Assembly (NCBI RefSeq): GCF_028769735.1
Contig: NC_088171.1
Span: 62,610,216 to 62,674,215, forward strand
DNA: 64,000 bases
Source: Zonotrichia leucophrys gambelii
Taxonomy: Eukaryota; Chordata; Aves; Passeriformes; Passerellidae
Direction: 5' to 3'
A program made the translations under genes and the position numbers. The stretch's first letter is position 1; each line of letters opens with the position of its first letter. This document shows, one piece after another, positions 1 to 12,873 of the stretch. The notes below the pieces were generated by a model, which saw nothing but the letters and a program-made list of their open reading frames with translations, had not been told where the DNA came from and searched no databases.

Positions 1-556
1 GTTTTCAGTCACTGCAATCAGTTGTCTGATGGGTAAAGCAAAACAAGACATGCTCTTACATAAAGATATGACATAGCAGATGTCATCTGCTACGACAGGT
101 GATTTACTTTGTGTTGCATATGATGCATCCTCCTACCAAGCAGCCTTCCTCATAGGAGTGTGTGTTGGTTTTGCCCCACGGTGATATTCCAAGTAATGGT
201 TTCAGTGGCAGGTGGGCATTATTCAGGTCATGAATATTCCGGTCAGGTGTTGTATTTGTAGTGGCTGTACACGTAAAAGTAAAACACAAGAGCAAAAAGT
301 GAAGTGATTTACAGAGGAAGACTCGACTTGTTCTCAGCAGCTTCAGTGACGAAGCCATTGTGGTAGGTTAAAACAGTTGCTACAATTACGAGTGTATAGA
401 TGTCATCTTGAAGAAAAATGAAGACAAAAAGAAGTGCCTAGGAGGCATTTTGTTTGGAAAAGGAGGAAAGACAAGGAGGTAGCCCTTTGACTGCCATGAA
501 GGGGAAAAATGCATACTTGTAAAAGTCAGTGAAAGTTGTTGTCTTGTTGATTTCAG

Positions 557-630
557 TGGGAAGGAAGATCATCCCCAAGATCAGGCAATTAACATTGGCA
601 CCAAAAATGGTTTGAATGATGAGCTTTCCT
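557..630 (+). other. Candidate internal exon (weak)
   Basis: A pyrimidine-rich tract and AG end at 556, and a GTAAGT donor starts at 631, bounding 74 bases. One frame is open across the block and reads hydrophilic residues beginning GKEDHPQDQAINIG. The other two frames contain stops. I do not recognise the peptide. Splice-like pairs with a short open frame between them arise by chance in a window this size, so this is only a candidate. It could equally be plain intergenic sequence. Confidence 0.12.
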
Positions 631-1769
631 GTAAGTGGTGAATGTAGAATGGCTGGCTAGCTAATGATTAATGCATATTTCATATTAATAAATCATATTA
701 ATTGTTCTCTTCATCTCTCCCTTTGTGTTTTATTTCTCCCTGTATGTAAAAAGCACTCTATATGGGTCTGAAACCAAAACAATATATGAGAAGAGGCTAT
801 TATGCTTAGGTCAAAAAAGCATTAAAGGAGATTTGGACAAAAATTTCGTATTCCTTGTAAAACTACCAATCTGAATTGGTAGATATTTGAGATTATTGAG
901 AGTTTTGGACTACAACCTGGATGTTTAGCAGTCTGGTTTTCGAAGGTGTGGCTTTTGTATTTCATGTTGTTACATGACATTGCGTTATTTATGGCCATTA
1001 ATTGCTATGGACATGACTCATGTATTCCAAGAGGACATAAAATGGAGGTAACTATGAAAAATATGAATCCTAAATAAATAAAATAAATACAGAACATGAG
1101 CATATTTTCCACAATTCTTCTGAAACTGTAAAAAAGTTAACAGAAAAAGCTAAGATGAAAGTAGAATAGGTATTTACAAACAGATAATGTGAAATTGAAC
1201 AGAGTAATAAGATACCTGAATAAAGTCTGAAGATTTGTGTATTCATCCAGTCTCTGAATCAGAGAAATGCTTTAGCATGTCCTTGTCCCTTAAACTTGAG
1301 GGTGGAATATGAGCAAACCCTTCATGTAATTCTTTGTTTTGGAAGTTCAGCATCTTCTGCGTACTCTAAAACTCATAAAAACACAAGGGATACCTTTTGG
1401 GAAAAAAGTGGATAAGGTTAGCCTGCAGTGACTTCAGATTGGTTCCTGTTTGTCCTCAGCCTCCTAAGGGAAACAGTGCAAAGTGATTACACTCTTTCCT
1501 GCTTGTACCAACAGTGGGTAAATAGCCCTGCCTTTGTCTCTCAAGTATTTTGAAGATGATTGTTGGGCATCAGGCAGCTGACATTTATGCTGTTGAAAAT
1601 TATTTCCTTATATCAACTACCATGGTAACACTCAAAAGACAACTTGAAAACTTGTTTTTCATCAGAAAACATTCCAGAGTACTGCAAAATGTGCACAAAG
1701 TCTCCAAGCTGTTCCTTGTGTCCAATTTTACACAAAGTTCAGATACTCACATTATTAAGACCCACTTAC

Positions 1770-1944
1770 CTGAGTAGGATGTTGCAGTATTAAGTCTTTA
1801 GTCCACTCCCAACATTTGCAGCTGTTTTTTTTTTCAAGTTTTGTACTTGAAAAGCTTTGTACTTTGTAAAGCTCCCTTTAGTGGTTATCTCCAACTGCCT
1901 GTAAGTTTCAGGCATGAAGTCTACAAAATTTGTAAATTGAGATA
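1770..1944 (-). other. Candidate minus-strand exon (weak)
   Basis: Read on the minus strand, a strong pyrimidine-rich acceptor (AG complement at 1945-1946) is followed by an open frame and then by a consensus CAG|GTAAGTGG donor (GT complement at 1768-1769). The frame reads residues such as QFTNFVDFMPETYRQLEITT but stops at 1790, before the donor. As an internal coding exon it would therefore carry a premature stop. An untranslated or long non-coding RNA exon fits better. No family is recognised. Confidence 0.1.
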
Positions 1945-2082
1945 CTAATAAAACAAGAAAGAGGCAGATTAGAGTGTCTGATGTAGAATACATTTTCACC
2001 CCATTTTTCCACTCCTTTATTAAGGAAAAGTGTTGTTGTGGAACCTGAAGCTCAGGCCACATTATAGGTTTTAAAGTGGGTC

Positions 2083-2160
2083 TCTTTTTTTTGTTTTGTG
2101 GTTTTTTTTTTTGTTTGTTTTGTTTTGTGTTTTTTTTTTTTTTATTTTGTTTTGCTGTTT
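2083..2160. repeat. T-rich low-complexity tract
   Basis: Runs of T broken by single G residues, giving GTTTT and GTTTTT words over about 78 bases. CR1 elements do not end in poly(A), so this is not a CR1 tail. It may be an expanded homopolymer or the remains of a minus-strand poly(A) tail, but no retrocopy body is visible beside it. Confidence 0.8.
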
Positions 2161-5100
2161 CTGTGATGGCAAATCTGGAGATTCTATCTCCAGCAATCCT
2201 ATGAATTCTGATTCTATGAAAAAATTAGGAAAGCTTTTTTAGGAGGTACTTAATGATAAAAGAGATAAAAATAAGCAAACTGTGGTCATTTCCTAGATGT
2301 CTGATTCATTGAAGGAATATCCAGATTTGAAAGTTCAAGAGGAAAATTTCAAAGGGTAATAAGAATTCCATGGAAAAAAAATGTCCAATGTCTGAATAGT
2401 TTTCCCTGTGTCCTTTAAGCTCTCTTGTCACAAGGAGTCTCCCCTTCAAGGCCAAATAACGCTTCATTCTTATTAGTCTTTGGCCTTTGGGAAGATTACA
2501 ACTGGAGGCAGCAAAATGATGTCTTTAAAACAGTGAAGACCTGTTTTATTCATAGTGGTGAAGCATTATTAGATGAAGTAATGCAGGTTTTTCACTACTG
2601 ACTTTTCCCTGATACTGCCTCTTGGTAATGTGTTGACTACTGAAACTAACTTGCTGAAGGTGGTACTGAGGTGGTCTTGTGCATGTAGCAAAGTACCCAA
2701 ACACGTCTTGAGGCTGATAGAGAGTGGTGGGATACTTTTTTTAGTAATGGTGATCTCAGCAAATTTATGAGTTTACTGACACTGTTAAATATCACTTCTC
2801 TATCATCCAGAAGGACCATTATGTAATCTAAAAGTAGACTTTTCTTTTTGTTCATCTTACCGTTTTTCCTTGCTGGCTCTGAAGTCAACCTTCAGGTTCT
2901 TAGAATCAATTAATCTAATTAATTTGTGTTATTTAACTTTATATGGTTTTACTACTTTCAAAATAGTTGTTGTAAATGTGTGCTGGGAAAGAAATCAGCA
3001 CCCTGAATTATTTGTTGCAAATGAATTATACAACAAACAACCTACTTTATATTGTTTGCAGACCATGCCTGTCATCTCTGTGTTGGTTGTAAGCAATAGG
3101 TGCATCTGTTTTGGCCTATGGATTATTCATGATGGGTTCACTCCAGCAAGACAATGCTTGTGATATATAATAGATTATCCAGTTCATATCCATCCTTTCC
3201 CTGTTTCCTCATTGGGTGACTGAAACTTTTCTTGAAGAAATGAATATTTGTGAAATAATCATGAGCCAGAAATATTTTGCAAATGACCTGGCAATTATCT
3301 GTACACAATGAATAATGCAACTTGGTGAATAATATCAGAGCTAACTTGTTTAATGACCTAGTTCTGAATTAGTTCACTGTTTGACCAGATCTACTTACTT
3401 TATCCAACTAGTTAGGAATGCAGATTGGTACTCTTTTTCTCCCTCACTGACTCCACTGGTGCTGACAGAAGTCTAATTCCCTGATCAGAGATGTAAATGA
3501 TGAGAAGCATGTTCTCTGCATGCGACTGACAAATGACTGTGACCACACTCCGTACTGGATATTGCATTTATGCTCCTCTAGTGCAGTAATGACAGGTGAG
3601 ACTGGCTCAAATCTTGCCCTAATATCACAGTGTTATCCCAGAGCTCAGTTATGCAGACAAGTTTACATGCAATGTTAATTTAAAAGAACATGAACAAATA
3701 TCCCAAAAGGTTTTGTTATGTTAGGTATTAGTTCTTATTGACTAAAGTGCTGACATGGCACACGGATGACCCACCAGATTCTATTTGACCCACCAGTTAA
3801 CACTTGAGAGTTGAAGAATTTGAAGTTGTCTACTTTCTTGGCAGTTACCCCACAAGACTGAGATTTTAGAAAGCTTCTTGGTGAGAAAAACGTAAGCGAT
3901 GGTTATATGAGAAGTGCCTGTCATGAAAAGTCTTCAAGATTTTGGCTGGGTGGTCAGAAAACAAACCCGTTTCCTGTGAGTTTAGCAACTCTGTCATGAA
4001 TTATCTCAGTTTGTTTAACACAGTTTTCAAAGGTGTGTTTTTTGTTAATACTGTGTATGATAAGTGCTGCAATGTTCCTGACAGCTTGGATAAGAAGTGA
4101 TGAACACAGTGAATAAGCTCCATCAAGTGAGGCCAGGAATTATATCTGTTCTAGTAACGTCAGCTTGTCTTAATGCTGCATTACTTGGCACTATACCTAT
4201 ATCACATTTCATAGCTTTCTTTGCCTCTTCAATCCCTGCCCCCAGTTAGATTGTCTTCTGACACCTACATTTCTGTCACATTTCTGTATTTCTCTCGGTA
4301 AAATCCAGACCTGTTGAGGTATGAGATAGATGATCAAGTTACAGCATTTCTCAAGTTTGTTCCTTGTCAAAGCTTCATCTTTTGGAAATTTGCAATAGAT
4401 CTGCTTCTCTTTATGCTTTTTTTTTTTTTTTAATTTATCATTTCTTGGCAAGTCACTTGTTTTCCAGTGAAAGCTGTTGCCTTTACTGTAAATGACCATT
4501 CAGAACTTTGAGCACCACAAGAATAATGTGTCTGTTTGGCTAGAAGACATGAGCCTGGGGATAATCTTCTACCTCTTCTCGTACAAAAAGATCTGTTAAT
4601 GAGCCAGCACATTACTCAAGCGCTGGCAGCAGACAGCCTGCATTTTAGAATGAGATCTAACTTTAAAAATATCCATCAACTCAACAGTGTGTCAGGTAAC
4701 TGTACCTCATGGCAAATGAAAGTCCAATTTGCTAGGTCATGAAGAATTAATTTTTTAACACAGATTGTTCTGTAATTTCTATAGAATTTTTTTATACACA
4801 AAATCTCTTGCAGCTTTTCTGCATCACTCTTCAAAATACTATTGGTACAAAGGAAAAAGTCAGTTTTGTTCTATCTTTTGTGAACTATAATAGAATTTTT
4901 TTATCTCCCAAATGGACTAGTTCTGAATATTAGCAGAATCAAATATGGTCTCAGCCTGGCCTCACTGCTTATTTTTTCATGTGTGCATGGCAGGAGCACA
5001 CGCTGTGATATAAAATTGAAGAAACTTTCCACAATTTATGTGTTCCCCTGGCTATGAGCTAATTTCACTTTCTAGATCTTATCTGCCAATACTGGGTTGT

Positions 5101-6741
5101 TTTAAGGTCGTATTCAGTGCAGGGAGCTATTTAGATAAATACATCTCTTTGTTTAGGCAAATCACGGGACAGAAGTAGCCTGTAGAGTTTGGTATATGTT
5201 TCAGAAGTACTGTGTTCATTTGATTTATATCCACAGTAGCACATGAACATCTCCATATGACTGTCCCTGCTGACTGGAACAAGGACAGTAGAGAATCCAC
5301 TAGAACTACATTGGTTGTCTTTTGAAATTTGCAGACTATTTTTACTAATTTAAGTAAACTGTCTAGATTTTTGCTATTTTTAATAATGGATGTCATATTT
5401 CAGATAAATTGCCCAGCTCAGCTCCTTGCACATTCTATGTCAAAAAGACGAGAATATTTTCCTTTTGTAAAGAGACACACGAGGGGCAGAAGTCATGGAG
5501 GAATCCTCATGGAATTACTCTAAATTTTCTGAATTTCTAAATTACTCCACATTTTCATTTTCAGATACAACTGAATGAGACAGCGCTCTCATTCAGGTAC
5601 CAAATGAGATGGTGATTCAAGCAAGGCTGAGAGATGCAGTCCCAGAAATCAGAAGGACATATTAATGGCATGTTATGCAGCTTTTCCTTCACGGTTTAGC
5701 CCATCTCCTTCTGTTATGAAGGTAAAATCAGAAGTGCTTCTGTAACTGAATGGAGTTCCTCTTTCCCCACAACTGAGCTGTGCCATTCATATACAGCCAT
5801 GTACCACAGGTTCTGCCACCACAAAAATAGATTCCATGTTTGTGTTTGCAGCCAGAAAGAGTCCAGGCTTGCACTGACAATTCAAATGGATCTTCTGGTT
5901 GGAGAACCTCCCAACACAGCTGAAAGAGTTATCTTTTATCTCAGCTGAAATCCCGTTCTCTTTGAATACGACTGTTCTCTGACTGTTGCAAAGTCCTTGC
6001 TGTTTGGCATTTTTCCTGGTGTTTTTATGATACTTGTTTTAACATACTGCCCATTTTTCATTCTGGGACAGTGCTCAAAAATTTTCCCATAAATGCCACT
6101 TTAACTGAGTGAATGCTGCTTTTTATCACTGAATTGCTAAAGGCATTTCTGGTGTTTTTCCAGACCATTGCTTTAGTTTGTTGATGTTGAAACCAATTTC
6201 AGCACAGGCACAATGGGTTAACATTTTCCTGCTTGTTTGTTCAGTGATTGATTGTTTGTCCGGTTATGAGACCAAACTGTAGCAGACAACAGAATACAGA
6301 CATTTTATAAGAGACACACATAAAGATTTGCTCACATTTATGAGAGGGGCATTCTAGGGGACAGAGAAAGGAAAGAGACAGGAACACAGAAAAACTATGG
6401 TTGTTTTCTGATGAAATACAATGGAACAGGATTAACATTAATTCTCCCATTTCATGCCCTCCACAATTTTTCACTGTGAAGATTCTTGTATAGGAAAGGC
6501 TTCTGTTGATAAGGGGTGCCCAACTTTCAGTGCCCTCAGGTGGGGTACAGAGTTGAGGAGCCTTGAGGAGGGGGCAGTAGGAAATGAGTGCACACCCATG
6601 TTGTGCTATGAACAGAGTAGCACTGAACCATTGAATGACTCATTTCTATTCCAGCTTTTAAAAATGAGAACTAAATGGCAACAGTCTTCTCTTTGGTCCC
6701 TTTAATTTCATCTCCTTTCCAGATTAGCTGGACTGAACAGT
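2161..6741. other. Single-copy non-coding stretch
   Basis: No gene or named repeat is visible apart from the candidate exon at 3469-3595. Open frames here are short and overlap on opposite strands without coding character. A 13-T run sits near 4417-4432. Confidence 0.6.
3469..3595 (+). other. Candidate internal exon or conserved element
   Basis: An AG ends at 3468 after a CT-rich stretch, and an ACAG|GTGAGA donor follows 3595. The 127 bases between are open in one frame for 42 codons plus one base. The frame is closed by a TGA just upstream of the acceptor, as expected if the open frame begins at an exon edge. The peptide includes DVNDEKHVLCMRLTNDCDHT and has a mixed composition with four cysteines. 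I recognise no family. The block also resembles a conserved non-coding element, so it could be regulatory rather than coding. Confidence 0.2.
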
Positions 6742-6838
6742 TATAGAGTCACAGAATGGCTTGGGTTGGAAGAAATCTTAAAGCTCATCCAGTTCCATCC
6801 CCCTGCCATGGGCAGTGACACCTTCTATCAGACTAGGT
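6742..6838 (-). mobile_element. CR1 LINE 3'-end fragment
   Basis: The text reads as the reverse complement of the CR1 3' terminus: a CACAGAATGG-type tail, then TTGGGTTGGAAGAAATC, then the CCCCCTGCCATGGGCAG block. Similarity stops near 6838, so only about 97 bases of the 3' untranslated end remain. CR1 is a non-LTR retrotransposon that inserts by target-primed reverse transcription and is usually cut off at its 5' end, which explains the short length. It has no coding capacity. Confidence 0.9.
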
Positions 6839-9800
6839 AGACAAAAGGATGCAACATTCTCTTCTCTGACCCTCCATTAGAGGTGCCTGAGTAGCACAGG
6901 AGACTCAATCCACTTGCTTCACAGTGGGAGCCTGTCAGTGAGATTAGTCCAGTGAGATTAGGAACAGCAAGACTGGTCCCCGACAGCTGCAGCTCATGCC
7001 GGGGTTGCTTTCAACCCCAGGGGCTGCTGAGATTTTCTTTACAATCTACTGTGTGGAAAGCCTCATCACAAAAATCCTGCTTTGTTTTTCAACCAGATCA
7101 AGCAGATATTTTAATTAAAAACTAGCAGTGGCAGTACTGGTATAGTAGGGCACTAGGAACCCTTTCTCTGTGGCAGCTTCTCATCACAAATGATTCTGTG
7201 TGGTTGTGGTCACATATTTGATTGACTTGGTTCCCAAGCTGATGTTCACAGTGCTGTATTCATCTTGTTCAGATGGCTGTGACATGCTGCCTGAATGCAC
7301 TGATGCTGACAGTCAGTGTGAGGAGAACCAGACAGTTGACAGCATCTCCATTTTTCAGAGCTGATGTAGGATGATCTATCACATGATGCTAGGCCACAGC
7401 CTGTCATTTATACAGCTACAGCTGTAATGTGGGTAAAATGAGCAGAAATGAGAGAGAAGTGACAAGAGGGGAGAAAGAAAAAGAGGGGAGGTGTTGACAC
7501 TACTTTGCACGAACATATTTTATTTAAACGAAAACTATATTTATCCTACATCTCAGGTCTACCTGCTACTTCTATGTGTTGAAACAGCACTGAGAGCCCA
7601 TCCTTGCCTGCTGTTTGGGGAAATGTGTCTGCCCAAGGGCAGGCACTGGAGATCTTTTGGGCTGGTCCCACACCCCATCCATCATGGCTGTTAGGGAAGC
7701 CTTTCTCAATGTTGCTTGGAATGCACAAGCATCAGCCAGAAATGCAAGGGATTTAAAAAAAAAAATCTCTTGAGCTAAATAACTGCATGCTCAAGCTGGG
7801 ACCTGTAACAACCTTGTATATAAGAGGTGTAGATGAGGGAGAACCCTAGGGATGCATTCAATGCTGCTATTGAGCACATAAGATGGATATGGAGACCTCT
7901 TCTGGAAGCAGATTAATAGGTGACTTAAGTCTCGCTTTGAGGTCAAGCATAGCACCTCTGTGCAGTTACTGGGGAGATCAGCATAACTCTGTGTTTCCAG
8001 TTCTTTACCTGGATTTTTTCTTGTGCATCAACTAATGCTGTTCCCTGTTTTGCTGGCCTTCCCTGTAATTTGGGAAGAACAGTTCTTGTAGCTCTGGACT
8101 CTCTGGAGCTGTCTAAGGGAAATACTGCATTAGAAGGGCAGTTTTCAGGAATGTCTTCCACTTGGTGACTGCCTGTTTGCCCACCTGTTCCCATGCCATC
8201 CCAGAAACAGGAGGTTGAAACCTATTGTCAAGTGGTGTGGCATGAGCTGGACTGTTCCAGGCTTTGTGCTAAGAGCTGTGAGGCTGAATGGTATCTTGTG
8301 AGCCCCAGCTGACCCTCTAGTTCACTTTTCCTCTAGAACGTGCTATGCATTGCTGGTGGCCTAAATATGCAGGGAATGTGAGGTGCACTGGCTGCCACGC
8401 TGGGGGCTTAGGAGAGAAACAGAACAAAGCTCCTGCCCATTCCTCTCATCCTCTGATCACCTTCTCACAAGTGAATGGAAAGTCAGTGGCACTCAGCTAA
8501 CTTGTCCCTGGTTATGGAGGTCACACCACTTGCAGAGGTGGGTCTGTGTGTGTGTGTAAGGAAGGCTGCTCCTGTGCATCTTTAAAGCCCTGCTTGGCTC
8601 TGTCAATTGCATTCTTGTGCCTAACTTGGGTTAAAAAGAAAGCCCCATGGTGTCTGTGGTATTTCAGTGACAAATGTTACATTTTTCTTAGAATCACATA
8701 CTTCTGTTGAGATGACTGGAGCACCACACTTGACAATGATGAATTATTTACAGCAGACCGACAGCCATTTATCCTGTGGTACCATCTGCCATAAAGATCA
8801 CATTTTTGTCTTAGCAGTTTTCTCCCTTTGTTACTCTTTGAAAGAATATCTGAAGATGTGGAGGCAGTGAGGAATGGATAACCACCTCTGGGCCATGGTT
8901 TCAGTGGTGTGCTCAGATGCTTCTGGACAACAATGTTAAAGGTTAAATGCTCTTGGCATTTGATTGGGAAAACTCTAGCAGAGGTGAAGTGAATGATGCA
9001 AGCCTAGCATGAGCTTTAACTGTTTAGGATGTTTCCCATGTGCATCCTTTGCTGGTCTCCTTGGTATGAGGGTCATGGTGTGGGCAAGGAGGAGGTGTGA
9101 CTGGAGCAGAACTGGCAGATGGTCCCTTGAAGGTCGTTTCTTGTTGCTATCTCCTGTAGAGCTGCCATATGCTGTGCAGGGGGATGTTTCCTTCCTCTTC
9201 ATGGAGTGTAAACTCATCAAAACAGCAAGTGCAGCATGCCATCAACCCTCAGCTCTTGAAGTTTCTGAATAGGTCTGTGGCTTTAAGACATTTTTAGTAT
9301 ATGGTCAAAGAGTAAATAGAACAAGAATTTTTGAAAATAATTTTTTTTTAATCTGTCCATTGTGAAGGTGAAGGGTTTCTTTTAATGATTTAACATTTTT
9401 CTCCTGAAATGGTCTTTCTGCTTATGAGAATTTTTATTTCTTTTCCCCTAAGACCTTTCTTGTAATATGTGAACATCCAGAGCATGGACAGTACTACATA
9501 AGAATTTTGGGGGGATTAAGTACTAGCATTGCTTCTGGAATCATAGCCACTCCTCTCAGCTGGTAACAGCACAAATTTCCAACAGAAAATATCTGAAGAA
9601 AACAGCCACACCAACTGGGGGGGTAAAAAGTGCATCAAACGTTATTGCTTATGTATTGAATTAAGTTGATATTTCTGAGCTGCTTGTGCAAATTTAAATC
9701 CATTTCATAGTGGAGTCTTTCTAAAACTGGGAATGAAAGCACATGCAAACCGTTGTTGCTCCATATAGAACATGATCTTTAGATAATCTGTTTCCCCCTT

Positions 9801-10450
9801 CCTTTTGTTATGTTAGTTGTGATTAATAACATCAAGAGTTGTTTATCCTGAAAGAATAGACAATGGTAAAAATGAGTTTGTAGAGGTACAAATCCTGCTA
9901 TAATCTTTCAAGGAAATTTATTATCAAACTAAAAGACAGCAAGTCTGAGTAAAACAGCAGAATCAGGATGTCTTTGCCCATTCAAATGACTTGAAACCTT
10001 TCAGAAAGGGCTTGACTATCTTAGTGTTAGGCCACCTTATGCCACTAGAATTGGTGTTTAAAATTACTCAGTTATCAGTGCTGGCTATGACTGGGTTGGC
10101 TCTGACAATAATCATGAACTTTGCAGCTTTGAAGTGACTCAATCAACTGACCTAGAACTAAGGTAAAGACCCAAGAGTTTCTAGTAGTCAGGCCAGGAAG
10201 GCTCAGAATGATATAACTTTGATTTACTTTACTCTTCTCTTTAGCTCCTTAGGCTTCATTGACATATGTGTGTCCGTCTGTTTAGTTTGCTGTTAAAGCT
10301 ATTTTTGAACACAGTACTTAATGAGGTAAATAGCAATAGGTGGGTTTAGGATTGCAAGGACTGCACATGAAGTTAAAAAATCAGTTAGCAAGCAGTGATA
10401 TTTGATACTACTATTTAAAGCTGTAATATTTATCTGTGGGTTGTAATTAA
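6839..10450. other. Single-copy non-coding stretch
   Basis: No gene, RNA gene or further CR1 copy is recognisable. It includes a very short TG run near 8547-8557 and an A-rich run near 7755-7766. Open frames are below 90 codons and overlap in antisense pairs, as expected by chance. Confidence 0.6.
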
Positions 10451-11385
10451 ATTCTACAGAATTACAGAATCACTTACGTTGGGAAAGGCCTCTGAGATTA
10501 TTGATAGAGTCCAAACTATGACCGAGCACCACCATGTTAACTAGACCCTGGCACTGAGTACCACAGCCAGCCTTTCCTAAAACACCTTCAGGAATGGTGC
10601 CACCTCCCTGGGTAGTGCATTCCAAAGTCTAATCACCTTTTGTGTAAAGAAATTCTTCCCAATGTCCAACCTAAACCTCTCCTGGCACACCTTAATTCTG
10701 TGTCCTCTTGTCCTATCGCAGGTTGCCTGGTAGAAAAGCCTGACCCCACCTGGCTGCAGCCTCCTTTCAGGCAGTTGTAGAGAGCAATAAATTCCCCCCT
10801 GAGTTCCCTTTTCACCAGACTAAACACCCCCAGCTCCCTCTGACACTCCTCATCTGACTTGTGCCCCAGACCCTTCCCCATCTTTGTTGCCCTTCTCTGG
10901 ACACACTGCAGCCCCTCAATGTCTTCCTTGTGGCGAGGGGCTCAGAACTGAACACAGCACTTGAGTGTGGCCTCACCAGAGCCAAGCACAGGGGAAAAAT
11001 CACTTCCCTGGCCCTGCTGGCCACGCTATTGCTGACACAGGCCAGGATGCTGTTGGCCTTTTGGGCACTTGAGCACACTTTGGCTCATGTTCAGTCGCCT
11101 TCAACCAGCACCCCAGGTCCTTTTCTGCTGGGCAGCTTTCCAGCCACTGTCTCCTATAGTGCTGCATGAGACTATTGTGGCCCACATGTACAACCTGCTA
11201 CTTGGTCTTGTTGAACCTCATACTTTTGGTCCCAGTCCATCCATCCAGCCTGTCCAGACCCCCCTGCAGAGCCCTCCTACCTTACAACAGATCAACACTC
11301 CCACCCATCTTGGTGATACCTGCAAATCTGCTAAAAGTACAACCAATTCCCTCATCCAGATTATCAACGAAGACATTAAGCACGA
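10451..11385 (-). mobile_element. CR1 LINE, 5'-truncated, about 0.9 kb
   Basis: A long CR1 copy on the minus strand. Its 3' tail lies at about 10451-10475 (ACAGAATTACAGAATC repeats), and the body runs rightwards into the C-terminal part of ORF2. Conserved CR1 blocks are visible: the complement of the region specifying AQKANSILACVSNSVASRAR on the minus strand (near 11020-11075), the GAACACAGCACTTGAGTGTGG block, and CAGCCTGTCCAGACCCCCC near the far end. Similarity ends near 11385. Frameshifts and stops split the reading frame into two short pieces, so it is a dead copy. Divergence from the consensus suggests moderate age. Confidence 0.95.
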
Positions 11386-11543
11386 CATATATAAGCAGAA
11401 ATCCTAACAGTGTATGCAGTTATGCAATTTCTCTTAACAACAAATGCTTAGAAATAATTTACTGTATGTGTAAATGTTGATCCAATGATGGATATCATCC
11501 CAGTGTATCAAATTATTAACCTTGTTAAATGCCTGCATTTTCT

Positions 11544-11575
11544 GGGGCGGTGGGGGGGGGGTAGTGGTGGTGGTG
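11544..11575 (+). repeat. G-rich tract with G-quadruplex potential
   Basis: A run GGGGCGG, then T, then ten consecutive G, followed by TAGTGGTGGTGGTG. Four or more G-runs within about 30 bases could fold as a G-quadruplex on the plus strand. It lies about 160 bases from the 5'-truncated end of the neighbouring CR1. Confidence 0.7.
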
Positions 11576-11700
11576 TATGTAACAAGCTACATAATTTATG
11601 TTGCTGAACTGACCCTTTATCTATGAGACTTTTCTTCTTGGTTGTCCAAAAATCATAACCAAAGTTCATGTAGCTTCCTTGATCACTTCTGCCCCTGCAG

Positions 11701-11723
11701 CAAGGCAATACTTTTGTACCCTG
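11701..11723 (+). other. Candidate 23-base microexon
   Basis: The tract ending CTTCTGCCCCTGCAG at 11700 is a near-ideal 3' splice site. CCCTG|GTAAGT at 11723/11724 is a strong 5' splice site. Only 23 bases lie between them, the size of vertebrate microexons. The length is not a multiple of three, so inclusion would shift a frame. There is no flanking gene evidence, so this rests on the two splice motifs alone. Confidence 0.1.
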
Positions 11724-12812
11724 GTAAGTTCAGACAAGTGGAAACGGCAAAGTTTAAAAGAAAACAATGATCCTAATAAATTTTGCCTTCTTTATCCTTT
11801 GACATTGAAAGATGATTATCACACTGACTCGAAGATATGGAAATTTAAAAATCATGGTCTGACTTATGTTTGTTTCATTCTCTTCTCTAGAATGGCAATT
11901 TGAAACACCAGTGTCCTTTCATTCCTGACCACTGAAAATACAACTTTTGCTACTACTTCTGACATGGCTTATTGTAGTGTTCTTGTTGAGGAGAAAAGTG
12001 ATCTCCTTCTTATGCAGAAAATATGGTATGATATGGCCTGGCCTTCCTCTCTTTAAGGAAGAGGATTGTAGCCAATAGTTTTAGATGTGTTGCTGGGCTT
12101 TCCGTAGGTCTAAAAAATTTTGTAATTTGGTGGAAGCAACTCTTGTGTTTAATTTGGTTGAGATTGTTGTAGTATTATAATTGGCATGGTGGTGGAGAAG
12201 GATTTTAGAAATATTCAGAACACCCAGGTACAAAGTGTTATGCAGGAAGCTGGGGAGATGCAATTAATCTTCAGGACAAATGCAGCTTCTCTGGCTGAGT
12301 GCATTGATGGAGCATCTCAATGTGAAAAGGCCACCTGTAGCACCTGCTCCCCATGCCCATCATCCACAGCAGCCAATTACTTCACTAAGAGTAAGTCTTT
12401 GTGTTAATGGGAGTGTATGACAATGTAATGTGACTTTTGGAAGCATTACAACAAGTTCTGAATGATAGATGAAATGAAAAATCCCTGTCTGGTGAAGAGA
12501 AAGCATGTACTGCTCTGGATGATACACTGCCAACTGTTCTAACAAGAGGCTCCTTCACAGATTTTCCACCTCAATCAGCAATGCAGTTGCTGTCCCCTGA
12601 GCAAAATCTCTCCTCTACTTTTTTTTTCTGTTCTGCGCAAGCAAAGAAATATTCTTTAGCTTTATAGCTTACCAACTGCCTAAAATATTCAATAATCTTT
12701 CTCTCCTTCCAGTGGTGACAGTCTATATAGGAATCCTCTCCTCCAAATTAATTCAGCTTGTTCAAGAACTTTTACAGTACTTTTACTCCATACACTGGGG
12801 GAGTGGACCAGA

Positions 12813-12873
12813 CTTAATCAATCATATAATCCTTATAAATCAATCATATAAACCTTAATCAATCATATAATCA
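12813..12873. repeat. Short direct repeat, three imperfect 20-22-base units
   Basis: The core AATCAATCATATAA occurs three times in close succession, separated by CCTTA-type spacers. It looks like a small local expansion by replication slippage. No function is evident. Confidence 0.85.

Larger units (their letters stand above)
1..2082. other. Single-copy non-coding stretch
   Basis: AT-leaning sequence with no recognisable gene, no CR1 and no long reading frame. It holds two weak candidate exons, listed separately: 557-630 on the plus strand and 1770-1944 on the minus strand. A short AAAT-rich run lies near 1074-1090. The remainder shows nothing I can name. Confidence 0.6.

Noticed and set aside
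2083..2160. Poly(A) tail of a processed pseudogene on the minus strand
   Set aside because: No gene-like body lies on either side of the T-rich tract.
2190..2222. CCTATGAATTCTGATTCTATGA, resembling CR1 terminal repeats
   Set aside because: Only about 30 bases with no CR1 body upstream. Too short to call.
12186..12407. Open frame with Cys-rich end followed by a GTAAGT-like site
   Set aside because: No convincing acceptor lies at its left end, and the peptide matches no family I know.
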